Shown here piece by piece: positions 13,921 to 20,538 of a stretch of DNA of 21,341 bases (the first letter of the stretch is position 1; each line of letters opens with the position of its first letter). Made by a program: the position numbers and the translations under genes. The stretch is from an uncultured Porphyromonadaceae bacterium (lineage in GTDB: Bacteria > Bacteroidota > Bacteroidia > Bacteroidales > Muribaculaceae). A model generated the notes under the pieces. The model saw only the letters and a program-made list of their open reading frames with translations, made no database searches and was not told where the DNA came from. Location of the stretch: NCBI GenBank assembly GCA_900548875.1, contig URMA01000052.1:1-21341 (forward strand). Direction: 5' to 3'.

Positions 13921-14334
13921 ATGGAAAAACAGGTGTTTTATTCAAAAATTGGCGGAGTCTATGTGTTTACACACCTGCTTGTGGTTGTCGTGTTGGGCTA
14001 TTTGCTGATTGTCTGCTTTTCGTGGCTGGCATTGGTGCTGGATATGGTCATCGTCGGAATCGTGGGTATGGTAGGAGTGAACACGAAATACACCTTATAT
14101 AATGACGGCAGGCTGGATGTGGTGTGCGGTTTTCTTCCTTCACGCTTTGATGTGAAGAATGCCGTCAGTGTGAGGCCGACCCGTTCCATTCTGTCGGCTC
14201 CGGCAGCGTCGCTCGACCGCCTGGAGGTGAAATTCAAGAAGGGACAGCCGCTTGTCGTGTCGCCTCGCGACAAGCAGGGATTTGTGGCCGCATTGAAGGC
14301 GGTCAATCCGGGAATAAAGGTAGAAGGATTATAG
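13921..14334 (+). CDS. Small membrane protein with bacterial PH-like domain (YyaB-like)
   Basis: 137 residues. Residues about 10-55 are strongly hydrophobic (VFTHLLVVVVLGYLLIVCF and LALVLDMVIVGIVGMVG) and fit one or two transmembrane helices. They are followed by a soluble C-terminal domain with NTKYTLYNDGRLDVVCGF, then the basic ...VSVRPTRSILSAPAASLDRLEVKF and FVAALKAVNPGIKV. This arrangement matches the short bacterial PH family (bPH_4/YyaB-like), whose role is unknown. The ATG at 13921 is chosen because the longer frame from 13873 would start upstream of the promoter box. Transcribed alone, with no clear terminator before the rplM promoter. Confidence 0.75.
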   Translation: MEKQVFYSKIGGVYVFTHLLVVVVLGYLLIVCFSWLALVLDMVIVGIVGMVGVNTKYTLYNDGRLDVVCGFLPSRFDVKNAVSVRPTRSILSAPAASLDRLEVKFKKGQPLVVSPRDKQGFVAALKAVNPGIKVEGL

Positions 14335-14424
14335 CGGTAGTTCGGAAATGGGACGGCTACCGGCAACTTGCTGTCCGCCGTCGTGAGGTTATGAAGTGTT
14401 AAAAATAAAAAAATAAGCAAACTA

Positions 14425-14456
14425 TTTGAATTTTAGATAAAAAACGAGTACCTTTG
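14425..14456 (+). promoter_or_regulatory. Promoter of the rplM-rpsI-rpsB-tsf block
   Basis: TTTG at 14425-14428, a 20-base spacer and TACCTTTG at 14449-14456 match both Bacteroidota boxes exactly. It is the best promoter in the window, as expected for ribosomal protein genes. Predicted start is near 14462. Confidence 0.75.
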
Positions 14457-14461
14457 CGCAC

Positions 14462-14568
14462 CGATTATATCCAAAATTAGTGTGTTATTATGTAGTTGCA
14501 GGAGCTTCTGGCCGGGCGAATGCAAAGTGCATAATTTATGTAATTAATTTTTAATCAAGTTTTTAGAA
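14462..14568 (+). ncRNA. Structured leader of rplM, candidate autoregulatory element
   Basis: About 107 nt lie between the predicted start and the GTG of rplM. ATTATG (14487-14492) can pair with CATAAT (14530-14535), and inside it TTGCA (14496-14500) pairs with TGCAA (14521-14525), enclosing a GC-rich loop with GGAGCTTCTGGCCGGGC. Such leaders often bind the first encoded ribosomal protein. I infer possible control by L13 from position and folding only. Confidence 0.4.
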
Positions 14569-15048
14569 GTGGATACTTTAAGTTACAAAACCGTTTCGGC
14601 TAACGCTGAAACCGCACAAAAAGAATGGGTTGTAATTGACGCTACTGACCAAGTTTTGGGTCGTCTTTGCGCAAAAGTTGCAAAAATCCTTCGCGGCAAA
14701 TACAAACCGAACTACACACCTCATGCAGATTGTGGTGACAATGTAATTATCATTAATGCTGACAAAGTTGTTTTGACAGGCAAAAAATGGACAGACCGTG
14801 TATATCTTTCATTCACAGGCTATCCAGGCGGACAACGCGAATGCACTCCGGAAATCATGAAGATGAAATCATTCAACAAGCACCTGAAACCGGGCATGAA
14901 CCCATTGTTCATCAAGGTTATGAAGGGTATGCTTCCGAAAAATCGTCTGGGTCGTCGCTTGATCGAAAACATGCACGTTTACAACGGTCCGGAACATCCG
15001 CACGCAGCACAAAATCCGAAAGTAATTGACATCAACAAGCTTAAATAA
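14569..15048 (+). CDS. rplM: 50S ribosomal protein L13
   Basis: 159 residues. L13 is an early-assembly protein of the large subunit. Landmarks are EWVVIDATDQVLGRLCAKVAKILRGK, the DNVIIINADKVVLTGKKW block, the signature VYLSFTGYPGG, and KGMLPKNRLGRRLIENMHVYNGPEHPHAAQ. The start codon is GTG (reading MDTLSYKT), which aligns with Bacteroides L13 as I remember it; there is no Shine-Dalgarno sequence. It heads the block and is seven bases from rpsI. Confidence 0.96.
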   Translation: MDTLSYKTVSANAETAQKEWVVIDATDQVLGRLCAKVAKILRGKYKPNYTPHADCGDNVIIINADKVVLTGKKWTDRVYLSFTGYPGGQRECTPEIMKMKSFNKHLKPGMNPLFIKVMKGMLPKNRLGRRLIENMHVYNGPEHPHAAQNPKVIDINKLK

Positions 15049-15055
15049 TTGAGGT

Positions 15056-15442
15056 ATGGAACAAATTAATGCAGTAGGCCGTCGTAAGGCAGCAATCGCA
15101 CGTGTATTCGTGTCAGAAGGTACAGGTGTTATCACTATCAACAAGCGTACATTGGAAGCCTATTTTCCAAACCCTATCCTTCAATTCATTGTTAAGCAAC
15201 CGTTGAATTTAGTTGACGCTTTGTCAAAATATGATATCAAGGTTAACTTGGTAGGCGGTGGTTACACCGGTCAGGCAGAAGCATTGCGTTTGGCAATCGC
15301 TCGCGCTTTGGTGAAAATCAACGCTGACGATAAGGCAGCTTTGCGTGCAGCAGGCTTCATCACTCGCGACCCGCGTGCTGTTGAACGTAAGAAGCCAGGT
15401 CAACCGAAAGCTCGTAAGAGATTCCAGTTCAGTAAACGTTAA
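15056..15442 (+). CDS. rpsI: 30S ribosomal protein S9
   Basis: 128 residues. S9 belongs to the small-subunit head, with its C-terminal tail reaching the P-site tRNA. The start (MEQINAVGRRKAAIARVF), the middle GGGYTGQAEALRLAIARAL, DPRAVERKKPGQPKARKRFQ and the terminal SKR are all canonical. It is cotranscribed with rplM (7-base gap). Confidence 0.97.
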   Translation: MEQINAVGRRKAAIARVFVSEGTGVITINKRTLEAYFPNPILQFIVKQPLNLVDALSKYDIKVNLVGGGYTGQAEALRLAIARALVKINADDKAALRAAGFITRDPRAVERKKPGQPKARKRFQFSKR

Positions 15443-15448
15443 TCACTG

Positions 15449-15480
15449 TTTGATTTATCTCTTACAGTTAAAATGTTTAG
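15449..15480 (+). promoter_or_regulatory. Weak internal promoter candidate upstream of rpsB
   Basis: TTTG at 15449-15452 is followed after 20 bases by AATGTTTA, a degraded form of TAnnTTTG. If used, transcription would start about 15486, exactly at the base of the leader stem below. Confidence 0.3.
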
Positions 15481-15485
15481 TATCC

Positions 15486-15575
15486 AAATTGCCAAGACTT
15501 GCTTGCGGCGGGTGTCGCTTGTCGCTACTTGGTAATTGAATTAAGTAGAATGTAAACAATCAAAAAAAGAAAAAA
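15486..15575 (+). ncRNA. Structured leader of rpsB, candidate S2-responsive element
   Basis: AATTGCCAAG (15487-15496) pairs with CTTGGTAATT (15528-15537) in a continuous 10-bp stem with one G-U pair. The enclosed 31 nt contain a second hairpin, GCGGC with GTCGC, around GGGTGTCGCTT. An A-rich single-stranded stretch then runs to the rpsB ATG. Structured leaders before rpsB are known in other bacteria, where S2 represses rpsB-tsf; assignment here rests on position and fold only. Confidence 0.5.
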
Positions 15576-16394
15576 ATGTCAACACCAAGTTTTGAACAAT
15601 TGTTAGAAGCAGGTTGCCATTTCGGCCACCTTAAACGTAAATGGAATCCTGCAATGGCTCCTTATATCTTCATGGAGCGCAATGGTATCCACATCATTGA
15701 CCTTTACAAAACAGCCGCTAAGCTTGAAGAAGCTGCTGCAGCTCTTAAAAATATCGCTAAATCGGGTAAGAAAGTGCTTTTCGTAGCCACTAAAAAGCAA
15801 GCTAAGCAAGTGGTTGCCGACAAAGCTACTTCAATCAATATGCCTTATGTAATCGAACGTTGGCCGGGCGGTATGCTCACTAACTTCCCGACAATCCGTA
15901 AGGCTGTGAAGAAGATGACCAACATCGACAAGATGACTAAGGACGGAACATTCGACAATCTTTCCAAGCGTGAACGTCTCCAAATCACTCGTCAACGTGC
16001 TAAATTGGAAAAGACTCTCGGCAGCATCGCTGACTTGAACCGTCTTCCGTCAGCATTGTTCGTTGTTGACGTAATGAAGGAACACATCGCAGTTGCTGAA
16101 GCCAACCGCCTTGGTATTCCTGTATTCGCAATGGTTGATACCAACTCTAACCCGAACAACGTAGACTTCGTCATCCCTGCAAACGACGATGCTTCAAAAT
16201 CAATCGAATTGATTCTTGACACTGTTTGCGCTGCTATGGCTGAAGGTATTGAAGAACGTAAGGCAGAAAAGGCTGACGCTCCTGCTGAAGGCGAAGAAAA
16301 GGACGCTGCTCCAAAGAGAGAACGTCGTCGCGTTCGCAAGGCAGAAGCAGCTGAAGCAGAACAACCTGCTGCTGCAGAGGAAAGCGCTGAATAA
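15576..16394 (+). CDS. rpsB: 30S ribosomal protein S2
   Basis: 272 residues. Landmarks are PSFEQLLEAGCHFGHLKRKWNP, MAPYIFMERNGIHIIDLYKT, RWPGGMLTNFPTIRKAV, and PSALFVVDVMKEHIAVAEANRLGIPVFAMVDTNSNP. The core ends near residue 225. The remaining 45 residues are a charged Ala/Glu/Arg-rich tail (AEKADAPAEGEEKDAAPKRE), which makes the protein longer than E. coli S2 (241). Such tails are common in Bacteroidota S2. It is followed by tsf after 48 bases. Confidence 0.97.
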   Translation: MSTPSFEQLLEAGCHFGHLKRKWNPAMAPYIFMERNGIHIIDLYKTAAKLEEAAAALKNIAKSGKKVLFVATKKQAKQVVADKATSINMPYVIERWPGGMLTNFPTIRKAVKKMTNIDKMTKDGTFDNLSKRERLQITRQRAKLEKTLGSIADLNRLPSALFVVDVMKEHIAVAEANRLGIPVFAMVDTNSNPNNVDFVIPANDDASKSIELILDTVCAAMAEGIEERKAEKADAPAEGEEKDAAPKRERRRVRKAEAAEAEQPAAAEESAE

Positions 16395-16442
16395 TTCGGA
16401 TTCCTCAATTTAATTATTAACAATCATAAAAAATTAAACAAT

Positions 16443-17432
16443 ATGGCAGTTTCAATGTCAGACATCAGCAAGCTCCGCAAATTGACAGGTGCTGGTATGA
16501 TGGACTGTAAAAAAGCGTTGGAAGAAACAAATTGCGATATGGATGCCGCTGTTGAAATCATCCGTAAGAAGGGTCAGGCTGTCGCTGCTAAGCGTGAAGA
16601 CCGTGAAGCTTCTGAAGGTTGCGTGCTCTCAGCAAGCAACGGCGAATTCGCAGCTATTGTTGCTTTGAAATGCGAAACAGACTTCGTCGCTAAGAATACT
16701 TCTTTCGTAGAACTTACTAAAGCTATCCTCGATGCAGCTATGGCTGCTAAAGCTAAAACTTTGGACGAAGTGAAGGCTTTGACGATCAACGGCAGAACAG
16801 TTGCTGACCACATCGTGGAAGAAATCGGTAAGACTGGCGAAAAGATGGAATTGGGTGCTTACGAATGTCTTGAAGCAGCTGGCACTATCAACTACGACCA
16901 CCTTGGTAACAAGCTTTCAACTATCGTTGCTTTCAATAAGCCGGTAGAAAAGCAAGTTGGCCGCAACGTAGCCATGCAGGTTGCTTCTATGAATCCGATT
17001 GCAGTAGATAAGGCTTCAGTTCCTCAAGAGGTAATCGACAAGGAATTGGAAGTTGCTGTTGAAAAGACTAAGGAAGAACAGGTTAAGAAAGCCGTTGAGG
17101 CTGCTCTTAAGAAGGCTGGCATCAATCCTGCTCACGTTGACAGCGAAGACCACATTCAGTCAAACATGAGCAAGGGATGGATTACTCCGGAACAGGCTGA
17201 ACAGGCTCGTGAAATTATCAAGACTGTTTCTGCTGAAAAGGCTGCTAACCTTCCTGAAGCTTTGATCAAGAACATTTCAAACGGTCGTTTGAACAAGTTC
17301 TACAAAGAATCTTGCTTGATGGAACAGGAATACATCATGGATGGTTCAATGAACATCGAGAAGTATCTTAAGAGCGTTGACGCAGATTTGACTGTAACAG
17401 CATTCAAGCGCGTTAACCTGAACCAAGACTAA
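16443..17432 (+). CDS. tsf: Translation elongation factor Ts
   Basis: 329 residues. EF-Ts exchanges GDP for GTP on EF-Tu. The N-terminal UBA-like domain (SDISKLRKLTGAGMMDCKKAL) and the TDFV motif at residues 79-82 (KCETDFVAKN), which contacts EF-Tu, are intact. Two core subdomains follow. The protein is longer than the E. coli one (283), as usual in Bacteroidota, mainly from the charged VEKTKEEQVKKAVEAALKKAG segment in the middle of the protein. Last gene of the ribosomal block. Confidence 0.97.
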   Translation: MAVSMSDISKLRKLTGAGMMDCKKALEETNCDMDAAVEIIRKKGQAVAAKREDREASEGCVLSASNGEFAAIVALKCETDFVAKNTSFVELTKAILDAAMAAKAKTLDEVKALTINGRTVADHIVEEIGKTGEKMELGAYECLEAAGTINYDHLGNKLSTIVAFNKPVEKQVGRNVAMQVASMNPIAVDKASVPQEVIDKELEVAVEKTKEEQVKKAVEAALKKAGINPAHVDSEDHIQSNMSKGWITPEQAEQAREIIKTVSAEKAANLPEALIKNISNGRLNKFYKESCLMEQEYIMDGSMNIEKYLKSVDADLTVTAFKRVNLNQD

Positions 17433-17456
17433 TCTCCTGACAGGAAATTAATAGTG

Positions 17457-17490
17457 CCGCTCTGTTGCAATGCAGCAGGGCGGTTTTTTT
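17457..17490 (+). terminator. Intrinsic terminator after tsf
   Basis: A 12-bp stem with two G-U pairs (CCGCTCTGTTGC with GCAGCAGGGCGG), loop AAT, followed by seven T residues. It ends the rplM-tsf transcript. Confidence 0.88.
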
Positions 17491-17549
17491 GTGCTCAAAT
17501 TTACGGCAGGTTGGAACGGTGGTTATAATTGGATGATTTTGGAACAAAA

Positions 17550-17698
17550 CGTAGGGACACACCCCCGGTGTGTCCGAAAGGAAGAACATAAGTTTTCCAG
17601 ACCAATGAGGGCATGTGAAATCGCTATTGTGTTGGCTTGCGTTAGCGTTGTGTGGTTGCGGTTATCGGGGTCGGACGTTCCTATGGTACGTTCCTACG
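17550..17698. repeat. BIME-like unit 1: two inverted REP-like palindromes
   Basis: A 27-bp palindrome at 17550-17576 begins CGTAGGGAC, has an inverted-repeat core (ACACC/GGTGT) and ends GTCCG. A second at 17672-17698 is the same template in opposite orientation, CGGAC to CCTACG with core GTTCC/GGTAC. They are separated by 95 bp. This resembles the bacterial interspersed mosaic elements moved by RAYT (REP-associated tyrosine) transposases. No such transposase is in the window. Confidence 0.7.
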
Positions 17699-17737
17699 GT
17701 GTATGTAGTGCATATTATCAAATGGTGGTCCTCCGAA

Positions 17738-17881
17738 CGTAGGGACACACCCCCGGTGTGTCCGGAAGAAAGAGCATGGGTTTTCCCGACTGATTTGGGC
17801 ATGGAAATAACATTGATTTGAACCTGTTTTATAGGGATGCAATCATGGGGATTTCGGACGTACCTGTGGTACGTCCCTACG
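17738..17881. repeat. BIME-like unit 2: two inverted REP-like palindromes
   Basis: The palindrome at 17738-17764 is identical to that at 17550-17576; identity covers 29 bp including AA in front. The inverted partner at 17855-17881 (CGGACGTACC, then GGTACGTCCCTACG) differs from its counterpart at three positions. The first half of the sequence between the palindromes is alignable with unit 1 (GAAGAA, GTTTTCC and GGGCAT blocks), so the units are related along much of their length. Confidence 0.7.
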
Positions 17882-18290
17882 ATTGAGGTGGTGCGTACCT
17901 ATCTTTGCATTGCTTTCAACATCATTATATGCACTCCTGTTTTGTTCGGAAAATGGATGGTTCATTTTTGTTGCATTGCTGAATGGAGCAGGGTGCAACT
18001 CGAGAAAATGGTCGCACTGTCATTGGGTATAAAATGATTTGTTTTACGCTGTAATCGATAAATCTCTTTTATTGGACATTGGTGGTAAATTATCGGTTGG
18101 CTAAATTGGGGAATCATTAGGCGTGGTTGGTGGTTTTCATAGTTGTTGAGGAATTAATTCAACATTGTAGTATATATTGTATAGCATTAAAAATATAACT
18201 ATGTGTAAATTAAAATATTAGCGTTTGAATGGGTGCTCGTTGTTGAGTTTTTGTGAAAATAAAAAAGTATCATTTGTGTAGTTCGGAATG
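17882..18290. other. AT-rich intergenic stretch with no gene found
   Basis: About 400 bases with short, unrelated frames only. A TATCTTTG at 17900-17907 fits the -7 consensus but lies 14 bases from the nearest TTG and about 450 bases from the next gene, so I do not call a promoter. Confidence 0.5.
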
Positions 18291-18298
18291 TAATTTTG
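18291..18298 (+). promoter_or_regulatory. -7 box of the F5/8C-domain protein gene
   Basis: TAATTTTG fits TAnnTTTG. The nearest TTTG (18273-18276) is 14 bases upstream, shorter than the usual 19-21. The predicted leader is about 50 nt and A-rich near the ATG. Confidence 0.5.
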
Positions 18299-18354
18299 CA
18301 ATGTCTGCAAGACGAGAAAATGACAAATTAAAACATACTTAAAATACAATCACT

Positions 18355-20481
18355 ATGAAACTAAAACAAACTCTTTTGGTTGCAGCGCTTCTTGCTACAG
18401 CAGGAATTTCGAACGCTGCTTTGATTGACCAGAATTTGGCTTTGAACAAGCCGGCTTATGCTTCTTCCGGTACGGCTTCGCCTGCCGTAGATGGAAATAC
18501 GGGCTCTCGTTGGGAAAGTAACCATGTCGATAATCAATGGATTTATGTAGATTTGGGCACTGTTTATAATCTTGACCATTTGCGTATTCTTTGGGAAGGT
18601 GCCTATACAAAGCATTATCAAGTTTGTGTGGCAGATGAGTTGACTTCGGAAATGTTGGCAAATCTCAACGATGAGGATCCGGCAAATGATTTCGCCACTG
18701 GATGGACCGTTGCTGCCGACCAGACTTATGACTCTTTCGTTGCCGATCAAACTGTTTCCGTTGCAGGTTTTGCCGGTCGTTATGTGGCTATCAACTGTAT
18801 TGAACGTGGTACGACATGGGGCAACAGTATCTTTGAATTGGAAGTTTATGCCAATTCTTTGACTGAATCAGTATTGAATGTTACTCCGGATGTACGTGGC
18901 GGATTCCCCGGTACAACTGTTAATTTTACTGCTGACGGTTTCAATGCTGATGGTTCTGATTTGGATTTGACCGGTGCAGTTTGGACAGTAAACGGCGAAC
19001 CGATGACATCGCAGACGGTAACATTTGACACAAAAGGTTTTTATACAGTGAAGGTGGTTGCTGCCAACGGTGTTGAAGGTAAAACTACTGTCGGAATTTT
19101 TGATGCTGCTGACAATTTTGTAACTCCGTCATTGCTGACACAACAAAGCGAAAATACAACTGTTGACGCTTCCAAGGCTATTGATGGCGATGAAGGAACA
19201 ATGTGGGAAGCTAATGTTTCAGGCACTCAGAACTACAACGCATGGATGGTGGTTGACTTGGGTAGCGAACTGGATGTAAACGGTTGCTATTTGTATTGGG
19301 AAGGTGCTACATCAGCAGAATATACGGTGGAAGTTTCTACGGATGGCGTTGAATATACACCGGTGTTCAGTTATGCAAGCAATCAAAGTATGGGTTCAGG
19401 CCGTTACGACTGGGTATTTGACGGTGAATCGTACAAAGCACGTTTCGTAAAAATCAACTCAACAAAGGCCGCTACCGGTTACGGTGTTAAATTGAGAGAA
19501 TTGCAGATTTTCGGTGAAGGAACATTGGCTCCGGCAGAATTGGCAAATCTCAAATTGACCGCAGATAATAATGTCGGTGCTACCGGTACTAAATTCAATT
19601 TCTCGTTCTCTGCTCTTGACAAATACGGAAATCCTTGGGAACTTTCTGAAGAAGAGTTGGCATCGTTGCAGTGGGCGGTAACTCCTGCTGAAACTGCAAG
19701 CATTGAAAACAATGTAATGACTGTTACTGAAAAAGGCGAATATTCAGTATATTGCTCTTTGGGCGATGTCGTTTCTAATACAGTTACTGTAAATGTGATC
19801 ACCGACGGTGAAAATGTTGCCTTGAACAAGGTGGCTAAAGCCATCGCTACTTCTTCGAGCGATGCCGCAAATGCAGTTGACGGTGATTTGGCTACAACAT
19901 GGAACGTTCCAATTCCTGAAGACGCTGTCGACGGTGTATTTGACGCATGGTTGGTAGTTGATTTGGGTAAGGAATATGATGTGAACTGCATCAACTGTCA
20001 CTGGGGTGCTGAAGCATCAGCCGATTATTCAGTATTGGTTTCTACAACCGGTGAAGAAGGTTCTTATCAGGAAATCTATTCCCGTCAGTCAGATGAATGG
20101 GGTGTAAATAAAGACCATGACGACTGGTTCTACGGTGACGGAACTCACACGGCACGTTTCGTCAAGGTTGAATCTCGCAAGATGGTATTCCCTGCTTGGC
20201 AATTCTTGAAGATGAAAGAATTGCAGGTATTCGTTTCGGAAGAAGGTACAAGCGGTGTGGTTGACGGTATGCAGGATGCTGCTATGCAGATCTTCGTTGT
20301 AGGCGATGTCTTGAGATTCTCTGCTGAAGCAAATGCCGTAGTCTACAACATGAACGGTGCTGCTGTGGCAACTGCCAATGGCGTTTCAGAAATGAACGTT
20401 GCTTCACTTCCGGCAGGTGTTTATGTAGTGAAAGCTGTTGATATGAATGGTAATGTTGCAACTGTAAAAGTTGTAAAGTAA
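18355..20481 (+). CDS. Secreted protein with three F5/8 type C (discoidin/CBM32-like) domains and T9SS-like tail
   Basis: 708 residues. Signal peptide about 1-21 (LLATAGISNA). Domains in order: F5/8C about 25-165 (NLALNKPAYASSG, AVDGNTGSRWES, YVDLGTVYNLDHLRI); Ig-like 170-250; F5/8C 255-390 (AIDGDEGTMWEAN, MVVDLGSELDVNGCYLYWEG); Ig-like 395-480; F5/8C 482-630 (NVALNKVAKAIATSS, AVDGDLATTWN, WLVVDLGKEYDVNCI). The last 65 residues fit the type IX secretion sorting domain (VVYNMNGAAVA, LPAGVYVVKAVDMNGN, VKVVK). F5/8C domains bind glycans or other surfaces; there is no catalytic domain, so it is probably a secreted or surface binding protein. Codons are strongly biased toward those of the ribosomal genes (CGT/CGC for Arg, GGT, GCT). 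A terminator separates it from the glucanase gene. Confidence 0.85.
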   Translation: MKLKQTLLVAALLATAGISNAALIDQNLALNKPAYASSGTASPAVDGNTGSRWESNHVDNQWIYVDLGTVYNLDHLRILWEGAYTKHYQVCVADELTSEMLANLNDEDPANDFATGWTVAADQTYDSFVADQTVSVAGFAGRYVAINCIERGTTWGNSIFELEVYANSLTESVLNVTPDVRGGFPGTTVNFTADGFNADGSDLDLTGAVWTVNGEPMTSQTVTFDTKGFYTVKVVAANGVEGKTTVGIFDAADNFVTPSLLTQQSENTTVDASKAIDGDEGTMWEANVSGTQNYNAWMVVDLGSELDVNGCYLYWEGATSAEYTVEVSTDGVEYTPVFSYASNQSMGSGRYDWVFDGESYKARFVKINSTKAATGYGVKLRELQIFGEGTLAPAELANLKLTADNNVGATGTKFNFSFSALDKYGNPWELSEEELASLQWAVTPAETASIENNVMTVTEKGEYSVYCSLGDVVSNTVTVNVITDGENVALNKVAKAIATSSSDAANAVDGDLATTWNVPIPEDAVDGVFDAWLVVDLGKEYDVNCINCHWGAEASADYSVLVSTTGEEGSYQEIYSRQSDEWGVNKDHDDWFYGDGTHTARFVKVESRKMVFPAWQFLKMKELQVFVSEEGTSGVVDGMQDAAMQIFVVGDVLRFSAEANAVVYNMNGAAVATANGVSEMNVASLPAGVYVVKAVDMNGNVATVKVVK

Positions 20482-20502
20482 TGATAGAAGGTTAGATTAG
20501 TC

Positions 20503-20534
20503 AGCCCCTGCGGGTTCTCCGTAGGGGCTTTTTT
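20503..20534 (+). terminator. Intrinsic terminator between the F5/8C gene and the glucanase gene
   Basis: An 11-bp stem (AGCCCCTGCGG with CCGTAGGGGCT, one G-U pair), a 5-base loop and a run of six T. It ends four bases before the ATG of the next gene. Confidence 0.85.
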
Positions 20535-20538
20535 AATT

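Noticed and set aside
14352..14382. Hairpin GACGGC/GCCGTC after the PH-like gene as a terminator
   Set aside because: Only a 6-bp stem with a 19-base loop and no T run.
17900..17907. TATCTTTG in the gap before the F5/8C gene, read as a promoter
   Set aside because: It fits the -7 consensus, but the nearest TTG is only 14 bases upstream and the next gene is about 450 bases away, so it is no better than chance in an AT-rich region.
17470..18037. Short plus-strand frames in the gap after tsf
   Set aside because: They run through the tsf terminator and the BIME-like palindromes, so their translations reflect repeats, not genes.
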